From Tilletia caries (lineage: Eukaryota > Basidiomycota > Exobasidiomycetes > Tilletiales > Tilletiaceae), in NCBI GenBank assembly GCA_032718865.1, contig JALUTQ010000038.1, positions 1,386,001 to 1,450,000 of the forward strand: a stretch of DNA of 64,000 nt. Reading direction: 5' to 3'. Under the pieces are notes generated by a model that did no database searches, was not told the DNA's origin, and was given only the letters and a program-made list of their open reading frames with translations. A program made the translations under genes and the position numbers. Below, piece by piece: positions 1 through 12,647 of this stretch. Numbering within the stretch: the stretch's first letter is position 1; each line of letters opens with the position of its first letter.

Positions 1-1
1 C

Positions 2-711
2 TCGCGCTTCCTCAGCCGAGAAGCGTCGCCCAGACTCGGAGGCGTGCCATGGACAGCGCTCAGTCTGACCACAGCGCTCGTCATCATCTTCGGCTTCGTC
101 TACCTGGGCAGTTCTTCGGCGCTGAACGCGATCCTGTCGTCCAGCGTGGTCACGCTCGAGGTGTCGTATGCGATACCGGCGGCACTATTGCTGATTCGCG
201 GGCGAGGCGTGCTGGATGCGGACCTGGACGAGGCCCTGACTACAGATTCAGACGTCGGTGCTGTGCTGGCGAAGGAGCGGAGTCAGCGAGGGAGGAAGAG
301 GAGGCACTTCAATTTGGGACCATTTGGGTACGCGGTCAACTTTGGTGCGGTGATCTTCTGTGTGGTGACGATCGTCTTGTGAGTTATCCCATCTGAGCAC
401 CTCTTTTGCACTCGGCACGTCGAACTGACGCTTTTTGCTCTCTATCACACGTCTTCTACGATACCGGTGCCAGCTTCCTGCTGCCGCCGGAGGTTCCAGT
501 GACGGCTTCGAACATGAACTACACCTCGGTCGTCGTGGCACTGGTGATGGGGGCGGCCGGCCTGACCTGGATCATCAACGGAAACGAGTTCGAGGGACCG
601 ACAGGGTTGCGGGAGACGCTGTCCAAGCTGAATGCGAGGACTGGCATGCACCAAGCAGACGCTGTGGCGGATGCATCGAGCAGCGCGGGAGAGAAGGGGG
701 AAGGACGATGA
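2..711 (+). CDS. Amino-acid/choline (GABA-type) permease, C-terminal part
   Basis: This is the 3' end of an APC-superfamily permease of the fungal choline/GABA permease group; the start lies left of the window. The frame is open from base 2 (exon 2-378), followed by an intron with a GTGAGT donor at 379 and a CCAG acceptor, then exon 474-711 ending in TGA. The join restores the family's typical tail, a hydrophobic helix running into LPPEVPVTASNMNYTSVV and then a last membrane segment with WIINGNEFEGP. The segment SSALNAILSSSVVTLEVSYA matches the conserved late helices of these plasma-membrane importers. The substrate cannot be told from this end; choline, GABA or another amino acid are all possible. 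Confidence 0.85.
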
Positions 712-842
712 TGACCAGTCAATTTGCCCTGGGGATGCTGGGACGCAGCAACACACATCACACTGTATTTTTACCATTCAATTTGCACATACACCACCTT
801 TGCTACATGCCTCGAGTCTCGACAGTCGACCCTGTCCATATG

Positions 843-880
843 TGAAGCGTGAAGCCGTGAAGCGTGAAGGGTGAAGGTGA
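843..880 (+). repeat. Short GTGAAGCGTGAAG tandem repeat
   Basis: Imperfect direct repeats of a 6-10 bp GTGAAG-based unit lie between the permease stop and the left end of the Mutator-like element. The rest of 712-935 shows no gene. Confidence 0.5.
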
Positions 881-927
881 AGGGGGCAGGCATTCTGTGA
901 CGATGCTGCCCGGAGATCGCAGGCCGA

Positions 928-935
928 GTTGTATG
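928..935 (+). repeat. Candidate target-site duplication of MULE, left copy (GTTGTATG)
   Basis: GTTGTATG here and at 6221-6228 flanks the inverted termini of the Mutator-like element. Eight to eleven bp duplications are typical of that superfamily. Confidence 0.6.
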
Positions 936-966
936 GGACGCGCTTATATCGTCGAATCGGAGATTC
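936..966 (+). repeat. MULE left terminal inverted repeat
   Basis: Core GCGCTTATATCGTCGAA starts at 940 and is mirrored at 6199-6215. A short CGGCGATT block recurs slightly further in at both ends. Confidence 0.7.
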
Positions 967-3085
967 CGAAAGGCAGCAATCGGCGATTGAAAGTCTTCAT
1001 TCGCCTCCCTCAACCGCAGCAACGAGCAGCGTGTCACCACTTCTGTATGTACCCAGCGTGCCGCCATCGCATATCACGCATGTCCAAGACTTTGCACCGC
1101 GTCTCGGGAAGACATGGCGCTCTCTGCTCGCTGCGCAACATGGCTGTATAGGTATCTACCACTGCTTTGTTTGCTTTGCTGTTAATCTCGTGCATTGACA
1201 GACTCTCCAGCGCTGCGGACCTGCCAGTGCTCTGCAGTCTGCTCACCGTAGTCTTCTCACCGCTCACATCTTATCTCCTGATTCCCAGGCCCTAGCTTAC
1301 TTCGTTCTTCCTGATCTTGATTGACTTCTTACCCAGTCGACAGCTCATGCTCGCCGCTGGTTGCCGTCTCAGAACTCAATCGATCTGATCTTCTTTTGCC
1401 CTTCTTCGTTCACTTCCTCACCTTCTTCTTCCACCCATTACGCTTCCACTGCTATGTCTCCTCCAGCGTCTACCGTTCACAGTGGCACACCGCCTGTCCG
1501 TTCGCCCCTGTCCTTCTACCAACGCGAACCCCTTTCAATCAACACAAAATTTCGTCCGACGACGGGGAAAGTAGTCCAGAACTCCAGAGGGCAGAATCCA
1601 GTTAATCTGTCAGGCATCAGGGTACTAATCACTGTTAAGCAGCACTGTTAAGCAGTCGGAAGTATTTGGGTTTTTCTTTCTTTGACATCAGAGCGAAAGT
1701 GGTGTATCTTTCCACCCCGTCAACATAGTGAATAGATGCTCACGCTCACAAGTCACATCCATTTCCTTTCACAGTATAGAAATACCCAAGAGGTCTCTGT
1801 CCGCCGCATCGTTGCTCCCTACTCTGGAACTCAAGACGGGGAAGAAGGTCGACAGTCGAGACGACCGACAGACAGAAGGGCTTATGAGTCTTGATCGAGA
1901 CCAGCGGTATATGTTATCTTTCTTAACATATCCCATCACCCATGCGTACCAGCGTACTCCCAATAACCTCTCCCAGTTAATGGATTTCAACACACTTGCG
2001 GGCATCCAGACGAGACCAATGGTGAGGACTGCCGACCAGTAGAAGAGGACGGCAGCCAGGCAGACAAGGAATAATAACAGAAATAAATTACGGATCACAG
2101 TAGCCCAAGAGCGATACAAAAATTGCAACTATGCGCACAGCCGATTCATCCCCTGAGATTCAGAAGGCAGGGGGGGGGGAGTATGCTGAAGATTGAGTCG
2201 TTTGAGACAGAGCGCAGGCGGCAACGAGACGTCGACGAGAGTGGGTAATGGGTTATGGAGCCTGCGTATCTTGGTTCCTGCTGTTGAGGACGGAGAACGA
2301 GAACACGGGGAGCGGAGACTGCACCTGTGACTCTGTGTGCCATGGAGAAAGGTTCAGCTAAAATTGAGATCAGGACACAGCGAGCAAAAAGACAGAGTCG
2401 AAGTGGATAGGCGTGAAGCTATATGCCGAGCGTGCCATGCTGGAAAGGAAAGGGGTGGGGAAGGCCGTAACTCACAACTCACTCGGCTGTAGCGTATATG
2501 CCTGCGTGACACAGCGGCGGGAGCGACTTCACTTCAAGACTGTTGTTTCGCGTGGGCGCATGGCTAGAGCTTGATTGACACCGGTCCGGGGACGACGCGT
2601 GCGTCCCGAGTGCTGAAAAAAGAGAAGAGGGAAAGGAAGAGCGGCCGGGCGGGAGCGGGGCAACCGCAAGTCGCGAGCAATGATGAAAGGGAGCTGCGCG
2701 AGAAGTCTGCGCGAGAAGTGAACAAAGCAATCAAGCAGGTCAGCAACAGAACCTGGGGGACGACCGGTCAATGGAAGACATACCAGTGCCGTTTGCGATT
2801 GCACTGCATATGGAGTCTGAGAGGCAACGACGAAGGTGTGGACAAGGTCTGGGCAAGGGGCCAAGGGCTGGGAGCCCGAAAGGAGAATCAACGGGGCGCG
2901 GGCGAGGTGAAGATGTGGTCGCCTGTTGGTGAACCTGCGAACCGTACCCGCCTTGATCTGTTGCTCCAGCTCAACTAAGGCACCACAACTGATGACGCAA
3001 GTAACGGGACATGCCAATTCAAGGTTCAGATACAACCAGTGACCACAACCACGCGCTCCACATGTATCAACTCACCAAAGCTAGA
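967..3085. other. Non-coding left part of the MULE
   Basis: No open frame here shows a recognisable domain, splice pattern or codon structure of a gene. It is probably internal and subterminal transposon sequence. Several 80-170 codon frames on both strands overlap one another and look like chance openings in GC-rich DNA. Confidence 0.5.
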
Positions 3086-5883
3086 TCACTGCCTGTTGTG
3101 CATCGGTCTAAGTTGCACAATGTCGGTTAATAGATGTCGAACGACCTCCAGACGACTGACCAGCTCTGCTGCCGTATCTCGACTGCACGTGAAGGTCTGC
3201 CGATTAAGCTGAGAGCGCAACTCCTCTCCCAGAGTGTGAAGCCGGGCTATTTGGTCCAGTCCGCGCAACAGGGTCTGATCGCGCTCGATGCGGGTGCGCT
3301 CGATGTCACCCTGCGCAGCCTCTCCGACTCTGAGAGCAATCTCTTGCGATGCTGCTGCCGATATCGCCGAAGCAGCCTCTCCTCTGATTGCGTGGGAGAT
3401 GGAGGGAAGTGGTGCAGGCGCTGAGAGTGGGGGTGAGGCCAATGTCGCCGAACCGTCCTCTCCAATTTCCGGAGAGGACAACGGCGATGATGAGGGGAGG
3501 GGCAGTGGTGCTGGTGCTGAGAGCGCTGGGAGTGGGAGCGCAGCTCGTGGTGGAGGCGGTGCTGGAGGCCCGAGTGCTGCTGGTGCTGGGGGTCCGAGTG
3601 TTGCTGGTGCAGGGGGGTCTGGCGGCGCTGCTGCTGATTGTGCCAGTGCTGGGGGAGGAGGAGGGAGTGGGAGAACTGCTAGTGCCGACGCTGGGGGTGG
3701 GAGCGCTGCTGGTGCTGGGGGGGCCTGGGGGAGGAGGTGGTGGTGGCACCCGTGCTGGTGCTGCATCGGCAGCCGACCCTAAGACAGGTGGAGGGGCCGC
3801 GTTGATAGGCCCTCTGAGCGGAGCGGGGAGGTTGCCAACTTTGGGCTTCCTGGAAAACTGCGCCAGAGGCAAACCAAGGACACGATGCGCGAGCCACATG
3901 TGCTTGCAGGGAAACGTCCGCATGCGGAACGCTTCGCAGGAGCAGGATACCAACTCGGCTTCGTCCCCAAGGACGTCCATGCGATGCTGAAGTCGGTATT
4001 CTTGACCAGATGACGAGAAAGACTTCACCGTGATGGAATCGTCTGTGTCATGGACCACCAACGCCTGAGCGTTCAAGAAGGTGACGGCGTCGGCGTGCTT
4101 CTTTGCGTCGCGATCCGCTTTACTCAGCGCGCACGACTGAAGGCCAAGGCAGACCCTCAGCTCGCTGGCTCGGTGATCTTGAATGCACTGCTTAAGTAGA
4201 AACCAAAGTAGGACGTCAACACCTTGTTTGCGCATGAGCCCGAGGTAGACGGACTTGAGCTGGTTGTGCCATGATTCAATGAAGTTGTTCGTGTCTACGC
4301 CCCGATGCGACATTGTCCGCCACGCTCTCGCCCACATCGCCCGTTGCGGGAGCCATTCCTTCTGAATATATGCTTGCCACGCGGGGCAGCAACTCCATGT
4401 CTGCAAGTACGCCGCTGCTTGCGTTTCGAATGCTGCCTGATCCGGAGCGTTCATCAAGACGATGAAAGATTCTCGAGCCTCCTTTTTGAGCCAGCTGGTT
4501 GGCAGCAATCTTTTGAGCGCCGCGGGTATGTTGCGAATGTCCGCGAACCTTCTTCTTGCTTTGATCTGACATTGCCTTCAACATATGCCAGTCGCAAAAC
4601 AGGACCGTAGGAAGGTTGTCTGGCGGATATGCCATTCGTATGGCGCTGAGTTCCGTAGAAGAGCAATCGATCATTATCTGCTTCGGAATGAACCGCACTC
4701 GAGGATCTCTGCGGAGGGCTTGTAGCCAGAAAACAATGGGCTGAGCATGCTCGCCATTCGTCAGCATGAACGCGGCAGGAATTCCTCGCCCAGTGATTGA
4801 GCTGCGCACAACCAGGCTGTACAACCACACCTTCTCCTTATGTTCGAAGCCGAAGCACGTGTTGTGGGTCGCATCCAGGGAGACGATGCTGTCGTGGCCG
4901 TGCATCAGAAGCATTTGCTTTTGCCAACTGGTCATGAAGCAAGCCGCCCACGTGGCCTCGCCCACCGCACAAGGAATGTCCGTTTTCACTGCCGCCATAC
5001 CACCCTCCTCCTCAATTTCGACCGCCCACTTTTGCAGACTCTCCTTGCGATCGGTGGCCTTCCGTGCGACTTTGAGTAGCTGCTTCCTCAGCTCGTTGTA
5101 GACGTCCATTCGTTTGACGCGAAGAGCCTCCGGCAGCATCTCCAATCCATCCACTCCCTTCTCCAACCTCTCCAGATCCCCCTCGTCCAGCCTCAACAGG
5201 TTCCGAATAGCCTTCCAATCTCTTCCCTCTGACACACGATCCCGAATCCAATGCCTAACCCGTGCAGGAAGTCTCGATTCCGCCATGCTGGCGATTGAGG
5301 TGACGGTGTGACCACTGTGAGCGTGTGACCATTTGACAAAGATGCGATCGTCGCCAAGTCGTTGCCACGAGACGAATCTTGCGCGGCAGTTCACCTTGAT
5401 CGAAGGCAGCCGCTTTCGTTTCTTGGATGGGCTGAGATCGGTATTGCGCTTGGATGGTTCCGGCTTGCCTCCATGATCGCAATCGTGTCGATGCCTCCAA
5501 ATGAGAAGATGAGACGGAGGCATTCGTCCAATGTCGTCCAGATGAGATATTTGCCGGGCGTTTCCGGCGGCTGCGCCTTCTTCCGCCTCATCTTCAGAGA
5601 ACCCCGCAGTACCTCGCCCACGCGCAGCATCTTCCGCCAGCAGAGCCGACGCAACCCTGTCATCCTCATCCACAATGCCATCCAGATCGTCTTCAACAGC
5701 TCCATCCGCACGTCTTCCTGTTGGAGTATCTCTTGAAGCTTCTGCGGCCGGAGCTACGTCGCTTCCGCCAACCTTGTCGCGTCTTTTTGAGTATCCAAAC
5801 GCCCGGTAACTCCGCCATCCATGTTTGGTATTCCTTCTCGTTGTCCAATACCATCCATACGTTCCCTTTTTGATCTGGGGCAA
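3086..5883 (-). pseudogene. MULE transposase with SWIM zinc finger, frame broken
   Basis: The minus strand reads in successive frames. Positions 5883-about 4545 encode a basic N-terminal DNA-binding region and the MULE transposase core (SIVSLDATHNTCFGF, then IMIDCSSTELSAI and VLFCDWHML, blocks that carry acidic and His residues of the DDE fold). From about 4545 to about 3770 the frame changes by one base and continues through NNFIESWHNQLKS to a SWIM finger with CSC near 3940 and CKHMWLAH next to it. A second change near 3740-3770 leads into a Pro/Ala-rich tail and a helical C terminus ending at 3086. The first shift looks like one extra G in the run CGCGGACATT, because a one-base shorter version joins both frames. 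The first codon at 5883 is TTG, and a frame starting at an ATG near 5946 may supply the true N terminus, so a third change is possible. Confidence 0.75.
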
Positions 5884-6188
5884 AGGGGAGATGTTCTTGC
5901 AAGGATCTGCAGAGGCGCAGACTCACAGATCCAAGTGTATTCGCCATGGGTGCGCAGGCGCGTGAGTCGTGACGCGTTTGCGCGTTCGCGTAGGAGCACA
6001 AGTTTGAGGAGTATTGAGGACGTGAGGAGACAGCGAGTACGCGCTGGCGGGCCGGAAAGAGCGAGAGGACCTATGGAAGGCAGGAGAAGGGATGCGGGAC
6101 GCGTCCAGACGCGTCTGCTGCTCTCTCGTCTCATCTCATCTCAGCGTCACCACGTGACGGACAAGTTTGGCAGAGAGCGCAAATCGCC

Positions 6189-6220
6189 GAACCTCCGGTT
6201 CGACGATATAAGCGCAGCCG
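6189..6220 (-). repeat. MULE right terminal inverted repeat
   Basis: This is the reverse complement of the left terminus, with the shared 27-bp core at 6189-6215. The second copy of GTTGTATG follows at 6221-6228. Confidence 0.7.
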
Positions 6221-6380
6221 GTTGTATGTAGCTACGTCACAGGCTGTCTTATGCTCGCTCATTCATTTATTGTCGCGGACCATGAAGGGATGAGGATGAC
6301 CATCTGCCAGCATCCTGCGTCCCACTCGCCACCTTGCTCTCCTGCTCTCCTCCCACCAGCACAGCGAGTGACATCGAGAA

Positions 6381-9201
6381 ATGGGTGCGCCTCTGCCGAA
6401 CGAGCTCCCGAAGGAGTGTCAGAAGGCAACCAAGATCCTCAACAGCTTCGTGGACCCGATCGACGGCCTCGACAAACTCGTCCCCATCTCCGTCCTCTCC
6501 AAGGCGCGTGGCTTCGCCATCTTCTCCGTCATTCGCGTCGGCTTCATCCTCTCCGCACGCGCAGGCTCAGGCATCGTCATCGCACGCACTGACACCGCAC
6601 CCGATGGATCCGGCGGACACTGGACGGCACCCACCGCCATCGGCATCGCGGGCCTCGGCGGCGGCTTCAATGCTGGGGCTCAGATCATAGACTGTCTCGT
6701 CGTCTTGAACTCGTCCTCCGCCGTGCGCGCCTTCTCAACTACAGGCTCCCTCCAGCTCGGCGGCAATCTCTCCGTCGCAGTCGGGCCCCTCGGTCGATCC
6801 GCAGAAGCATCCGGCTCGCTCAACTCCAAGGGCTCCGTCGCCGCCATGTTCTCCTACTCTCGCGCAAAGGGTCTCTACGGCGGCGTCTCTCTCGAAGGAA
6901 CCGTGCTTGTTGAGCGAACGGATGCCAACATCGCCGCATACGGAAAGGGCGCCACAGCAGCTTCCATACTCGGTGGCCGAGTCGAGCCTCCGCTCTGGAG
7001 TCGAGGTCTCATCGATGCCATCGAAAAACTCACAAAGACCGGCCATTTGGCCAACCGGCTCGACCGAGCTCGACAAGAGGAGATCGATCGCGAGTATGGC
7101 ACCGGATTGGAGAGCGGTGGAAGACAGTCGTACTCCTCACCACGCCGTTCCTCGGACCTGGGGCGGATCAGCTCAGCAGAGACCTCTTCTGGCCTAGGAC
7201 CGGCTCCCAAAACCAGGAGAGAGAGGGAAGGGAGTGGATCCCTGTGGGATGAGGATGAGAACGAGCAAGATACCCTGGCTAGTCTGTCCCGAAGAGCGGG
7301 ACGAATCATGTCGAATGCTTCAGCAGCATCAGCGGCAGCATCATCATCGTCGTCGTCCGCATCCACCGCTTTCCCGCGCCGGGACAGCGCAGCCACGGGC
7401 ACTCTCTTTGACGACGACTTCAGCAACTCATTCACTCCGACACCTCCGCGACCGACTTTTGCGCAGAGCAGCAGTACGGGAAAGATCAGGACACGAGGCA
7501 CGCCTCCGCCTCCTCTCAGCACGAAAGGCGACTACGCTTTTGGCAGTGACGCCGGAGGATCCTTCACCAACTCGCCTTCAGCAGGCCGTCGAACACCAGC
7601 CGCACGTCCTCCTTCCTCCGCCTCGGGAGAACGAAGGACCCCGGGAGGGAGCATGTCCCTCTTCAGCCGCTCCTCAAACCGGACCCCGGCTGCCACCACA
7701 CAGCACGATCCATATGCACACTACTTCAACTCAAATCTTGACGATGGAAATGGCCCTGCCGCCGACTCATCCGGCATGCTCGCCTCCACGCCTGGTGGAA
7801 CACCATCCAAGCGTCCCGGCTTCTTGCGTCATCGTACCCGGAGCAGCGTGGGCAGCAAGAAATCATTCAGCCTAATGCCCGCCGCTTTCAGACGGGACAC
7901 TCCGCCCGTTCAGGGAGGCTCGCAGGCGCTCGCGGAGGAAGAGCTCGAGCGTAAGTTGCGCTTGTACGACGAGGATCATCGGTCAGGAGGTGGGATGGAG
8001 CGAAGCGGCTCGGCGGCGGGGACGACCTCTGGTACACCTGCATATGCCAACTTCAACCCCAGGAGGAAGCCTTCGCCTGGACCTGCCGCCTTCCAGGCCA
8101 ACTTCCAACAGGACTCGTCCGGCATGGGTTTCACTTCCGGTGAAGACGACGACTATGGTGCTCCGACGCGCTCCCATGCGGCAGATCCGAACAGCTTGCA
8201 CGAGTCGTACGAGGAACGTCTAGCACGCGACATGGCACTCGCCCGACGTGCCTCACCTCCCTCCAGCTCTGCCTGGCCACGTTCCTCCGAAATGATGGGC
8301 AGCAGCGCCGGCGGCGGACGCAATGAGCATGATGACGATGATGATCTGCGACGGATTGAGATTATCGCTCGACGGCAGCGGGCCATCTTGGATGCGGAGG
8401 AACGTGGGGAGAGCGGCCGGGACTCCTTGGATGAGTTTGATCGGGAGCTTCAGCAGGAACGAGCGAGACTGTCGTCGAACTCTCGATATGCGCGCGGCGG
8501 TGCCGGTGGAGGAGCAGGTTTCGCAGGAACCAACCCGAACCCGAACTCGACCCTCGCTCGCTCACTCTTGTCGCGGACGCCCTCCCTTTCCGGGAACGGT
8601 GCGTCTGCTGCTGCTGGATCCAACTCGGACCTCGCTCGATCGGGCAGCTTCACCCTCAACGGCGGTACCTCCCGCAAGATATCCACGGGCCGGGACGACC
8701 CCTTCGCACAGCTGTACGCCTCCCAGACAGGCGCGTCTTCCATCGCCTCGCCCGCCTCGGCTGCGTTCGGGAGTGGGAATGGGTTGAACAGGAGGCTTTC
8801 CTCGGTGCGCAGTAGTGGGGAGACGTCCATGTTTGACTCGTCTGCCTCGCAAGCACAGAGTCAGCTCACACCCGCGTCTTCTGTCGGTGGGCTGCCGCAG
8901 CTGGATAAAGGTGATGGAATTAGTAGTGGTGGTGGAGGAGCGGGGGCTGGTCTGGTCCTTGCGCTCTTCCCGTTCCAGGCTCAGATGCCTACGGATCTCG
9001 GCTTCGCGAAGGGCGATGTCGTTCGAGTGACGAAGCGGACGGCAAGTCGGGATGATTGGTGGGAGGGCATCAATGCGTCCGGCCAGACGGGAAGGTGAGT
9101 TTTACTGTTGGGGCTCCTTACAGACTCGAAAATGAAGTTCTTCTCTGACTGAGATTCCCTTCGTTTGCAGCTTCCCGGCCAACTATACCTCCGACCTCTG
9201 A
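6381..9201 (+). CDS. YSC84: YSC84/LSB3-type SYLF and SH3 domain protein
   Basis: Two exons, 6381-9094 and 9171-9201, encode about 914 aa. The start MGAPLPNELPKECQKATKIL matches the canonical beginning of fungal Ysc84/Lsb3, followed by the lipid-binding SYLF domain (AGSGIVIARTD, AVGPLGRSAEASGS, SYSRAKGLYGGVSLEG) over roughly residues 1-215. A long Ser/Gly/Arg-rich, probably disordered linker follows, then a C-terminal SH3 domain (ALFPFQAQMPTDLGFAKGD, DDWWEG). The SH3 is completed only by splicing: after GQTG the GTGAGT intron joins to SFPANYTSDL and TGA, giving the usual G-x-FPxNY end. The yeast proteins bind actin and act at endocytic patches. The linker is much longer than in yeast Ysc84. 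Confidence 0.93.
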
Positions 9202-9751
9202 TGGACCTTACCCACGGCCAGAGACCTGTTCAAGACGTATGTGGCAAGGAGCTCGCGTCTTCTGACCCACAACGTCCCGCAGGCGAATCGCGCAACCTAA
9301 ATAAACTTCCCAAATGGTCCTCATGCGCCTCGTTACTCCCCCGTCTTCAGATTGCCCCCTGCCTGTACATGTTGTAACCCTACTTTATGGCTCTCCCATG
9401 CGGGGTCCCTCGCCGGTTCGCCCCCTTTCGATTTCTGTCTGTCGCGGTTCGGATTTCCCACCCGTGGCAGAAAGGCCTGGACACTTTCCCCGTCACTCAC
9501 GTCGCGAACCTTCACCTACCTCGGCGACTGCTCCGCGTTGGGAACCGACGTTACCAGATGGATCGCCTCGGGAGCGGTCGCTTGGGGGCAGTCTTCCCTA
9601 CGGTCCTGCTACTTTGCTCTTGAGCACGCCGAAGCCTTTCTCCCTCTTATGTTTGAACATTCTTCGCTGCCATTTGACATTTCGAATTACTGAAGCCTGA
9701 TAAGCTTGAGGATGGACCGATCGGACATGTGGGTGGCCGCTGTCGATCCGT
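9202..9751. other. Intergenic, convergent 3' ends
   Basis: Between the YSC84-like stop and the NOSIP-like stop I see only a pyrimidine-rich stretch and overlapping short frames, with no supported gene. Confidence 0.5.
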
Positions 9752-11290
9752 TCAACCCTGGAAAGCAGTACCCTGCTTCTTGGCCTCCGCATTCCCTGCG
9801 GCTGCGAACCCAGTGCCTTCCCTGTCGAGGGCGAGGATAGCAAGGTCGAGTGAGGTAGACGAGGCCAGAGGCTTGTCGCATGCTGGACATGAGCTCGTCC
9901 CCGCTTCCGCATCCGTCTTCTTGGCGGTGGCAGCTTTGGATCCGTCTGCGCCGGCGGCGTTCGAGGGGAAGCTCGGCTTGAGGATGGTGTCGACACATCG
10001 TGAGCAGATGACGTCGCCGCAGCTTCTGACGACTTTATGGAAAGGCGGAAGGCAGAGAGCGTGAGTAGTGGGCGAGCGTCGTGGATAGATGATGCTTTTG
10101 TTCGATGTTTAGATTCACGTACCAAATAGGTTGGAAGAGTTGCTCAGACCCTTCTTGCACGATGGACAGATTGCCTGGCCTTTGTCGTTGCCCTTGGCGG
10201 GTCCATCCGCTTTATCGCCATCTTGTAGTCGTGCAAACTTGACGTCGATGAGGTTCTTCATCCTGTACAGGAATCAAGACAGAAGGGTCAGCAATTTCCT
10301 TGCAGAGTTCCACCCCCCATATCCCGACTACCCCTGCTGGGAGATACGCACTTGAGTTTATGCCCCTTCTCACTTCCTGCGCGACACAGCGTGTGCAGCT
10401 TGATATCCTTCGGTCTTCCTTCGACTTCGGAAGGGGTCAAGCTGGGCAACCAGAACGCTGGCAGTTTGGATCGACGCGCGTCTCGTTGTTCTGCCTCGAT
10501 CTCGGCCAGGGCTGAGTCTTCGACCTGTCGGAGCTTGCTGGCGATGACATCGGGCAGGATGGAGAGTCCTGCGCCGCCAACCTTGGGGACGCCATCATCG
10601 GTTGCCTTTCTCTTCAATGTGAGCGCTGGGAGGGGAGGTCAGAGGGAATAAGAGCAAGCGCATGAACTCGCCGTGTCGCAGAATGAGGAACATACCCAGT
10701 TCTTCCTCTTTCCTCTTCGAACTTTCCGCGACGTCCTCCCTCCGCTTGTTCTCCGACCGTTCCCTTCTCTCCCGCTCGCCCTCGATGATCCTTCCTGACA
10801 GGCTCGAGCTACCGCCCTCGACATCCTCTCTCCTCCGAACGCCGGTCTGTTCGGCCTCGAATTGCCGCAGGATGCGCGCCCGTGCCTGCTCCCGAGCCCG
10901 TTCGCGCGCTGCTTGCTCCTCTGTGTCCAAGTGAGCGAGATATGCCTTCTGAGCGGTGATGTCCTTGCTCTGCTGGAGGAGCGAGTCGAGGATACATTCC
11001 TGTAGTTCCTCACGATAGGTTCAGCACTGGGGGGGAGCGCTACAACAGCATTCTCGCACAGAGAGACGAGCACACACACACAATCACACACCCACCTTGC
11101 AGAAGAGATGGCCTTCGTTGCAGACTGCTGGATTGCGCGCTGCGGCGAGACAGAGACAGCACATGTCGAATGCCCTCAGGCTGTGCGCGGACAGGCGGGA
11201 TGACTTGGACCCCCACAGGTCTCGGGTCATCGAGCGCTCCGCATAGGTGAAGTTCGCGCCTGCGGTGTTCCGCTTGCTGTGTCGCGGCAT
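9752..11290 (-). CDS. NOSIP: NOSIP-like RING/U-box protein
   Basis: Five minus-strand exons (11096-11290, 10696-10999, 10352-10625, 10123-10262, 9752-10032) give 397 aa. The start MPRHSKRNTAGANFTY and the next block FDMCCLCLAAARNPAVCNEG followed by HLFCKECILDSLLQQ match the N-terminal zinc-binding motif of the nitric-oxide-synthase-interacting protein family. A Glu/Arg-rich coiled coil, the segment KLPAFWLPSLTPSE, the GHKLKMKNLIDVKF block and a C-terminal RING-like half (CPSCKKG, then CGDVICSRCVD and CPAC) follow in family order. Family members are nuclear E3-type ubiquitin ligases, some linked to the spliceosome. The last intron, ending CATAAAG, is the least certain junction. Confidence 0.9.
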
Positions 11291-12647
11291 CGCTCCTGCG
11301 TTCTCCCGTGTCGTGTGCTTGCCGCTGCTGAAGCCGTCCTTCTGATTCGAGGTCGTCCAATGTCCATCCATGGGCATGTCCCAAGCTGAGTGTGGGAAAA
11401 TCGCTTGCCTCCACTTTCCAACACTTCGCCGCCTTGACCTCGACTTCGACGCGTCTCCCAACTTCGCGACCCGTATCACCACAACGCGAGGCGGCCCCTC
11501 AGCAGCATGGAACGTGGCGACGCGTGCGGGTGGGTGTACCTTCGTGAGTGTGAATGACGCGCTGAGTTGCGGCTGTTGAACAGGAGACCGTTGGCTGGCA
11601 AAGCACAAGGATCTGCACCCATGCGTTGGGGATCAGCACTCAGCAGCATGGTCAGATCGCTCGCTGGTGCTTCTCGCTCTGACTGACTCGTTGTCTCTTC
11701 TCTTCTCGCCCGCTCTGCGAGTCTCGACTCTCGCTGCCTCCACAATCCCAACGGCTCCCATTCACGACCTCTTGCGCTCAAGGCTTCTTGATATGTACCG
11801 CACTGACATTTGTTTGCTTTCCGTGCCAGTGATTTTGGGACTCGACCGTTGGGACAGAAATTTCGATGGCCGCTACCACGATCTCCAGCATTCGACTTGC
11901 TCAGCATTGCTGACTCTTCTTTCTTACGCTCACGTTGACATTCTTACCGCCTTACCAGATGGGCTCCATGCCCCACAGAGAACGTGTCGGAGATGCCCAG
12001 CACTTAGCGATCAGGGTCGCTCAAATCATGTGTCCACCGCGTTAGGGCACGCGAACAATGACCGACAACGGAACAGTCCTTTACTTGTCCTACTTGCTCA
12101 GCTATCGCCGCTGCCATCTATCTCCACCCACTGTCCTAAAAACAAGCCCCTTTCCAGAGCCCGTACCGGCGCGCGCGGTGTGCTGAATCAGAGAAGCCTC
12201 CAAACAAGGTTCTGAGGTATGCGGAACGAGGGCGTCTTGCGTCGACTAACTGTGTACTCGTGAGCTGTCTGACCGTCCCTCTTTTGTCTACTCTCTGCAT
12301 ATCTTTCTGCCTCTCTCCACCGTCCTCCTCTCCCCCACCTTTCAACATCCCCTCCAGCGCCGACGACCACCATCGACCTCGTTGCTCACGGCCGGATTCA
12401 ATCGCGTTCCCCTTTCGATTCCATTTGCTTCCGCTTTATTGCATCACACACTCTTTCACTTTCACTTTCTCCCATACATCTCCCCCTTTTCTGCAGCCAG
12501 GATCACAATCGTCTCACAGAACGCCAACTCCATCGGCCTCCATGACATCCTGAGCTTACGGTATCAAGCCTCATACATCCGTCCTTTCTCACGTCTCAGC
12601 ATATATACCCTGGCTGCACTAGCAAGGTTACTCAACAAGATCTCGTC
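11291..12647. promoter_or_regulatory. Shared upstream region of NOSIP-like and Ser-rich membrane protein genes
   Basis: About 1.36 kb separates two divergent starts. The right half is strongly CT-rich towards 12647, typical of fungal leaders, with a TATATA run at 12601-12606. No further gene could be supported. Confidence 0.45.

Larger units (their letters stand above)
936..6220 (-). mobile_element. Mutator-like DNA transposon (MULE), about 5.3 kb
   Basis: The element is delimited by inverted termini sharing GCGCTTATATCGTCGAA followed by CGGAG and TTC with two differences over 27 bp (940-966 on the plus strand and 6189-6215 on the minus strand). Just outside each end stands GTTGTATG, a plausible 8-bp target duplication. 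Inside, the minus strand encodes a transposase with a MULE catalytic region and a SWIM zinc finger. The left 2.1 kb is non-coding. The transposase frame is broken at least twice, so this copy is probably inactive. The exact terminal base is uncertain by one or two nucleotides, because the right end carries one extra base before the shared core. Confidence 0.75.

Noticed and set aside
2529..3035. 168-codon minus-strand frame inside the MULE
   Set aside because: No motif; overlaps equally long frames on the other strand.
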